Shown one piece after another: positions 22,001-23,733 of a stretch of 23,733 nt of DNA. The position numbers and the translations under genes were made by a program. The notes beneath the pieces are model-generated. The model was not told the origin of the DNA, made no database searches, and saw nothing but the letters and a program-made list of their open reading frames with translations. The first letter of the stretch is position 1, and the number at the start of each line of letters is the position of its first letter. Source of the stretch: Candidatus Avelusimicrobium fimicolum (GTDB lineage: Bacteria > Elusimicrobiota > Elusimicrobia > Elusimicrobiales > Elusimicrobiaceae); assembly GCA_900541355.1 (NCBI GenBank), contig UQJU01000020.1:1-23733 (forward strand), given 5' to 3'.

Positions 22001-23733
22001 GCGCGATGCAAAGGACGGCTCTATTGAGGCCGACTATGTGGTGTTTTTGGAGCCTAAAAAACAGCACACTCCGCTGCCGCCCGCCCCGCCGGTGCACGAA
22101 GTCATCACCAAAACTCCGCAGGAAATGCTTGTTTTGCCCAACAGCGAGCCTTACGCGCTGTGCAAGGATACTTGGCAAATTGACGTATGCAATGATTTAT
22201 TTTCTTCCTTGTGCCAAAGACCGCTGGACGGGCTGACGGGAAAAGATATCCGCAGTATGTTTGATGAAGAATCCCGCAAGCGGTTGGAAACCGATTTAAA
22301 GGACCTCTTGCAGGACGGCACCTTGGTCAACCGCGAGTACCATATTTTGCTGGGTAACGGCCCGGAAAGCACCGCCGTTCGCCTGACGGCTATCAAGGAA
22401 ACGGACGGACGGTATTTGTTTGTGTTCCGTAATATGGCATTTCACCGCCAAATTATGAAGATTTTAGAGGAGCGTTCCGCCCAACTAAACGCTTTGTTGG
22501 AAGCCACCGACGGTGTGGTCTTTACTGTATTGTTTGAAAACGGACGTTTCGGACACATTGAACAGGCCGGTAAACCGCTTGCGCACAAGTTGGGTTTTTC
22601 GCAGGACGAGTTGGTGCATAAGAATTTTGCCGATTTGTTTGACGATAAAAACCGCGGCGAAAAATTTTGCGCGTCCGTCTTGGCTCGCGCCCAAGAGGAA
22701 CTGGCCTTGCAAGGCAAAACGTCCTTTAAACTGCCTGTACGCAGAAAGGACGGCACTACTTTTGAAGCGCAAACCGTGCTGACCGCGCTGGATATGCCGG
22801 GGAAAGATTCGGCCTTGGTGGTGGTGCACGATTTGTCCGAGCAAATGGACCGTATGTCCAAAGACTCCAAGGAAGCGCAGGAATTAAAAAGTGTCCGCCA
22901 AGCCCTGCCCGGCCTCTATTTAAAAACCGATAATAACGGCCGGGTGTTGGAAGTGTATTCCAACTTGGACTATTTAAATAACCAGCAGGCCGCGGAACTG
23001 TTTTTGGATAAAAAACCCACCGAATATTGGCCGGAGGAAGCCGCCGGACGGGCGCTGTTTGCTATTAAGGAATCGTTATCCATTAACGTAAGTTCCAACT
23101 TTGAGTTTTCGTGGACGGTGCCGGACAAACTGCGCCACTTTGAAGCAAGCGTAACGCCCATTTCCGGGCGGGATGAGGCTGTCCTGTGGGTAAAGGACGT
23201 TTCCAACTCCCACGCATACGACGAGCAAATACACGAACTGTATCATTTAACAAGCGAGCCAGGGCTTTCTATTACCGACCAGGTAAATAAAGTATTGGCT
23301 TTTGGTTTAAAGGCGTTCCGGGCGGACGTGGGGCTTGTTCTGCGGTTTGAACAAGGCAAACTGGGCTTGGAAAGCCACGTTGTGTATGTTACTAAAAATG
23401 ATTTTCATTTGGAGCGCCATATGGAATTTCCGGTAGAGGAATGTTTGGTAGATGTTCCCGATGGAAATGTGGTTATGTTCCCGGATTTGGGTAATGCTTC
23501 CTGTGAGCATTGTTTGCATAAGGAAAAGAACTTCGGCTCCTTGGCTGCGGCCCCTTTGTATGTGGGGGGAAAGGTGCAGGGCGCGCTGTGTTTTGCTTCC
23601 CGAGCCTCCCGCCGCAGTTTTGACGACGGAGCAGAGGAACTGTTGGGAATTATGGCGCGGCTGCTCGGCCTGCGCATAGAATTGCGCCAAACCGGCAAGC
23701 AGTTGGGCGAAGCTTCGCGCTCCTTGGCGCGGA
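19044..23733 (+). CDS. Giant multi-PAS/GAF sensor protein, N-terminal 1563 residues (3' end outside window)
   Basis: An uninterrupted frame runs from ATG 19044 to the right edge. AGAGGG lies four to five bases upstream. No signal peptide or membrane helix is present, so it is probably cytoplasmic. I see about eleven PAS-type domains: 28-125, 135-250, 262-378, 389-505, 514-620, 629-748, 758-870, 885-1003, 1025-1130, 1146-1265 and 1282-1388. A GAF domain follows at about 1400-1545, then the start of a helix. Several PAS units end in the usual EDIT(E/Q) or RDVT followed by basic residues. Domains 3-6 share an unusual LH(L/M)IK(V/A)P strand and look like tandem duplicates. A histidine kinase or cyclic-di-GMP output would normally follow, but it is not visible, so the output is unknown. 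Ligands cannot be predicted. Confidence 0.9.
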   Translation, partial: MSNNFFSFFSKKEVPSVEINTLTPEMFSFLSQFPTAILLLDATGKIAFANASAATLLHSKVSSLTGAKVDRFGLTMPQVRTMAEDKAAKKVVIQLVNRDADAVFVSAGASNLASTPFIMLTFEAVPLFKQLTAEKNFLSSLLDGYPCALALQNFAGVCTLWNNAAAKLFGHKSADVTGKSIYDFLPKEIIPSVKRVDEQVRTKLEPREGVQLTYRNTKGEERALSVSKTLVKGDNGKPQFILTSFEDCTERRNYEQDLLQNRTLLRAVLDNVPLGLYTRDCDNEMTFYNRQSMTVLGETDAKCVNTPHPYQDKNVVAEHHIREQEVLKEGKIQDYPSEEYVDHHGNKKILHLIKVPLMDAGPKPLVLSIVEDITERRQQEEKISRMNSILSAILQNAPIGLYARGEDGTMWLRNKKCCDIFGEKEEAFSLDGALPHETPDQVSQYITREHDLLKQGKTLDIPEEEYVLGSGEKKLLHMIKVPITGTNGEPNMVITLAEDITQKKEQEKALIENKNFLQTLLDQVPVAIYSRGVDKKISYVNRRALELFPDENPEKEDPFYIQREDSIFHDGKMVEFPEEWYTTKRGDKILLHLIKAPVFDKEGKPFMVLTVAEDITQKKAQEKAIVNARNFLQTVINNLPVSLSVKDYDGKYILWNKKAEEIFGALAKDVIGKTSYRADLNKDQAEFVRESDLRVFDNKREQNIPQELISTATEGVKIMHTVKTPLFNEDGTPNCLLSVSEDVTAKTRMEKQIREASDKNTLLVENAREGIAILEDGKIIYANRALCSLLGYEDLATVKGKALLDLAVEDHRLFLKDKYDAVVAGADDASSAIDLRMIKKNGAEIEAEFAAVASTYLGRRIVLGFVRDVTGANRTLREVKNERANFRAAFEKCVTPAFILSHKGYISVMNESCRSLFALTEADKNFYRNVYIKPAISLSARKLLRAGQPAQMDYTFDFDRAALQFPGRVKGTGKMSLSVSFVPINKRDAKDGSIEADYVVFLEPKKQHTPLPPAPPVHEVITKTPQEMLVLPNSEPYALCKDTWQIDVCNDLFSSLCQRPLDGLTGKDIRSMFDEESRKRLETDLKDLLQDGTLVNREYHILLGNGPESTAVRLTAIKETDGRYLFVFRNMAFHRQIMKILEERSAQLNALLEATDGVVFTVLFENGRFGHIEQAGKPLAHKLGFSQDELVHKNFADLFDDKNRGEKFCASVLARAQEELALQGKTSFKLPVRRKDGTTFEAQTVLTALDMPGKDSALVVVHDLSEQMDRMSKDSKEAQELKSVRQALPGLYLKTDNNGRVLEVYSNLDYLNNQQAAELFLDKKPTEYWPEEAAGRALFAIKESLSINVSSNFEFSWTVPDKLRHFEASVTPISGRDEAVLWVKDVSNSHAYDEQIHELYHLTSEPGLSITDQVNKVLAFGLKAFRADVGLVLRFEQGKLGLESHVVYVTKNDFHLERHMEFPVEECLVDVPDGNVVMFPDLGNASCEHCLHKEKNFGSLAAAPLYVGGKVQGALCFASRASRRSFDDGAEELLGIMARLLGLRIELRQTGKQLGEASRSLAR

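Noticed and set aside
19044..23733. Many long minus-strand frames opposite the PAS gene (for example 20820-21299, 22442-22870, 23307-23690)
   Set aside because: They mirror the codon bias of the plus-strand gene, overlap one another, lack ribosome-binding sites and show no domain-like sequence.
1..23733. tRNA, rRNA, CRISPR array, IS element, prophage or defence system
   Set aside because: No cloverleaf-like intergenic sequence, spaced direct repeats, transposase, integrase or known defence domain was found; nearly all the DNA is accounted for by the listed genes.

Overview
The window is a dense, low-redundancy bacterial chromosome segment with almost all genes on the minus strand. The envelope is that of a diderm: two OmpA-C (Pal-type) lipoproteins, Sec-exported cysteine-rich proteins and an exported SGNH hydrolase. 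Gene repertoire and style, including a class II GalT and a mixture of Shine-Dalgarno and apparently leaderless starts, make me think of a host-associated anaerobe such as an Elusimicrobiota member. That placement is an impression, not something the sequence proves. No rRNA, tRNA, CRISPR array, IS element or integrase was seen.

Layout. (1) 1-1028, plus: C-terminal part of a cysteine-rich, probably surface-exposed protein. It faces a galactose operon across a shared bidirectional terminator. (2) 6244-1088, minus: cdd-galM-galK-galE-galT, a complete Leloir pathway headed by cytidine deaminase. (3) 6323-6925, plus: exported SGNH/GDSL hydrolase, divergent from cdd. (4) 7450-6926, minus: conserved Trp-rich protein of unknown role. 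(5) 10246-7543, minus: trkH/ktrB-type K+ channel subunit then rimO. (6) 10247-10552: 306-base gap holding the trkH promoter, a degenerate palindromic (MITE/REP-like) element and the terminator of the next operon. (7) 12904-10553, minus: SirB1-like transglutaminase-fold protein, NfeD, SPFH/QmcA. (8) 13697-13062 and 14396-13842, minus: two OmpA-C lipoproteins, each with its own hairpin terminator. (9) 18288-14440, minus: DUF1189-like membrane protein, queD, queE, folE, folP, a PTPS-III-type COG0720 paralog, folK. (10) 18879-18313, minus: exported ten-cysteine protein. (11) 19044 to the right edge, plus: a giant cytoplasmic sensor with about eleven PAS domains and a GAF domain, cut by the window.

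How they work together. The gal operon converts galactose to UDP-sugars and glucose-1-phosphate. The queD-to-folK cluster uses one GTP cyclohydrolase (FolE) to make dihydroneopterin triphosphate for two branches: QueD and QueE toward queuosine, and PTPS-III, FolK and FolP toward folate, with PTPS-III apparently standing in for the missing FolB.

The most unusual points are: (a) seven genes, mostly transcription-unit heads, have a -10 box ending 6 or 7 nucleotides before ATG and no Shine-Dalgarno, so they are probably leaderless, whereas operon-internal genes have clear Shine-Dalgarno sites; (b) two COG0720 paralogs carry different diagnostic motifs; (c) the two cysteine-rich exported proteins at opposite ends of the window share a C-x-G-N...C-x9-C-x-D-V-Y-x-V module; (d) the PAS protein contains recent tandem duplications visible at DNA level.
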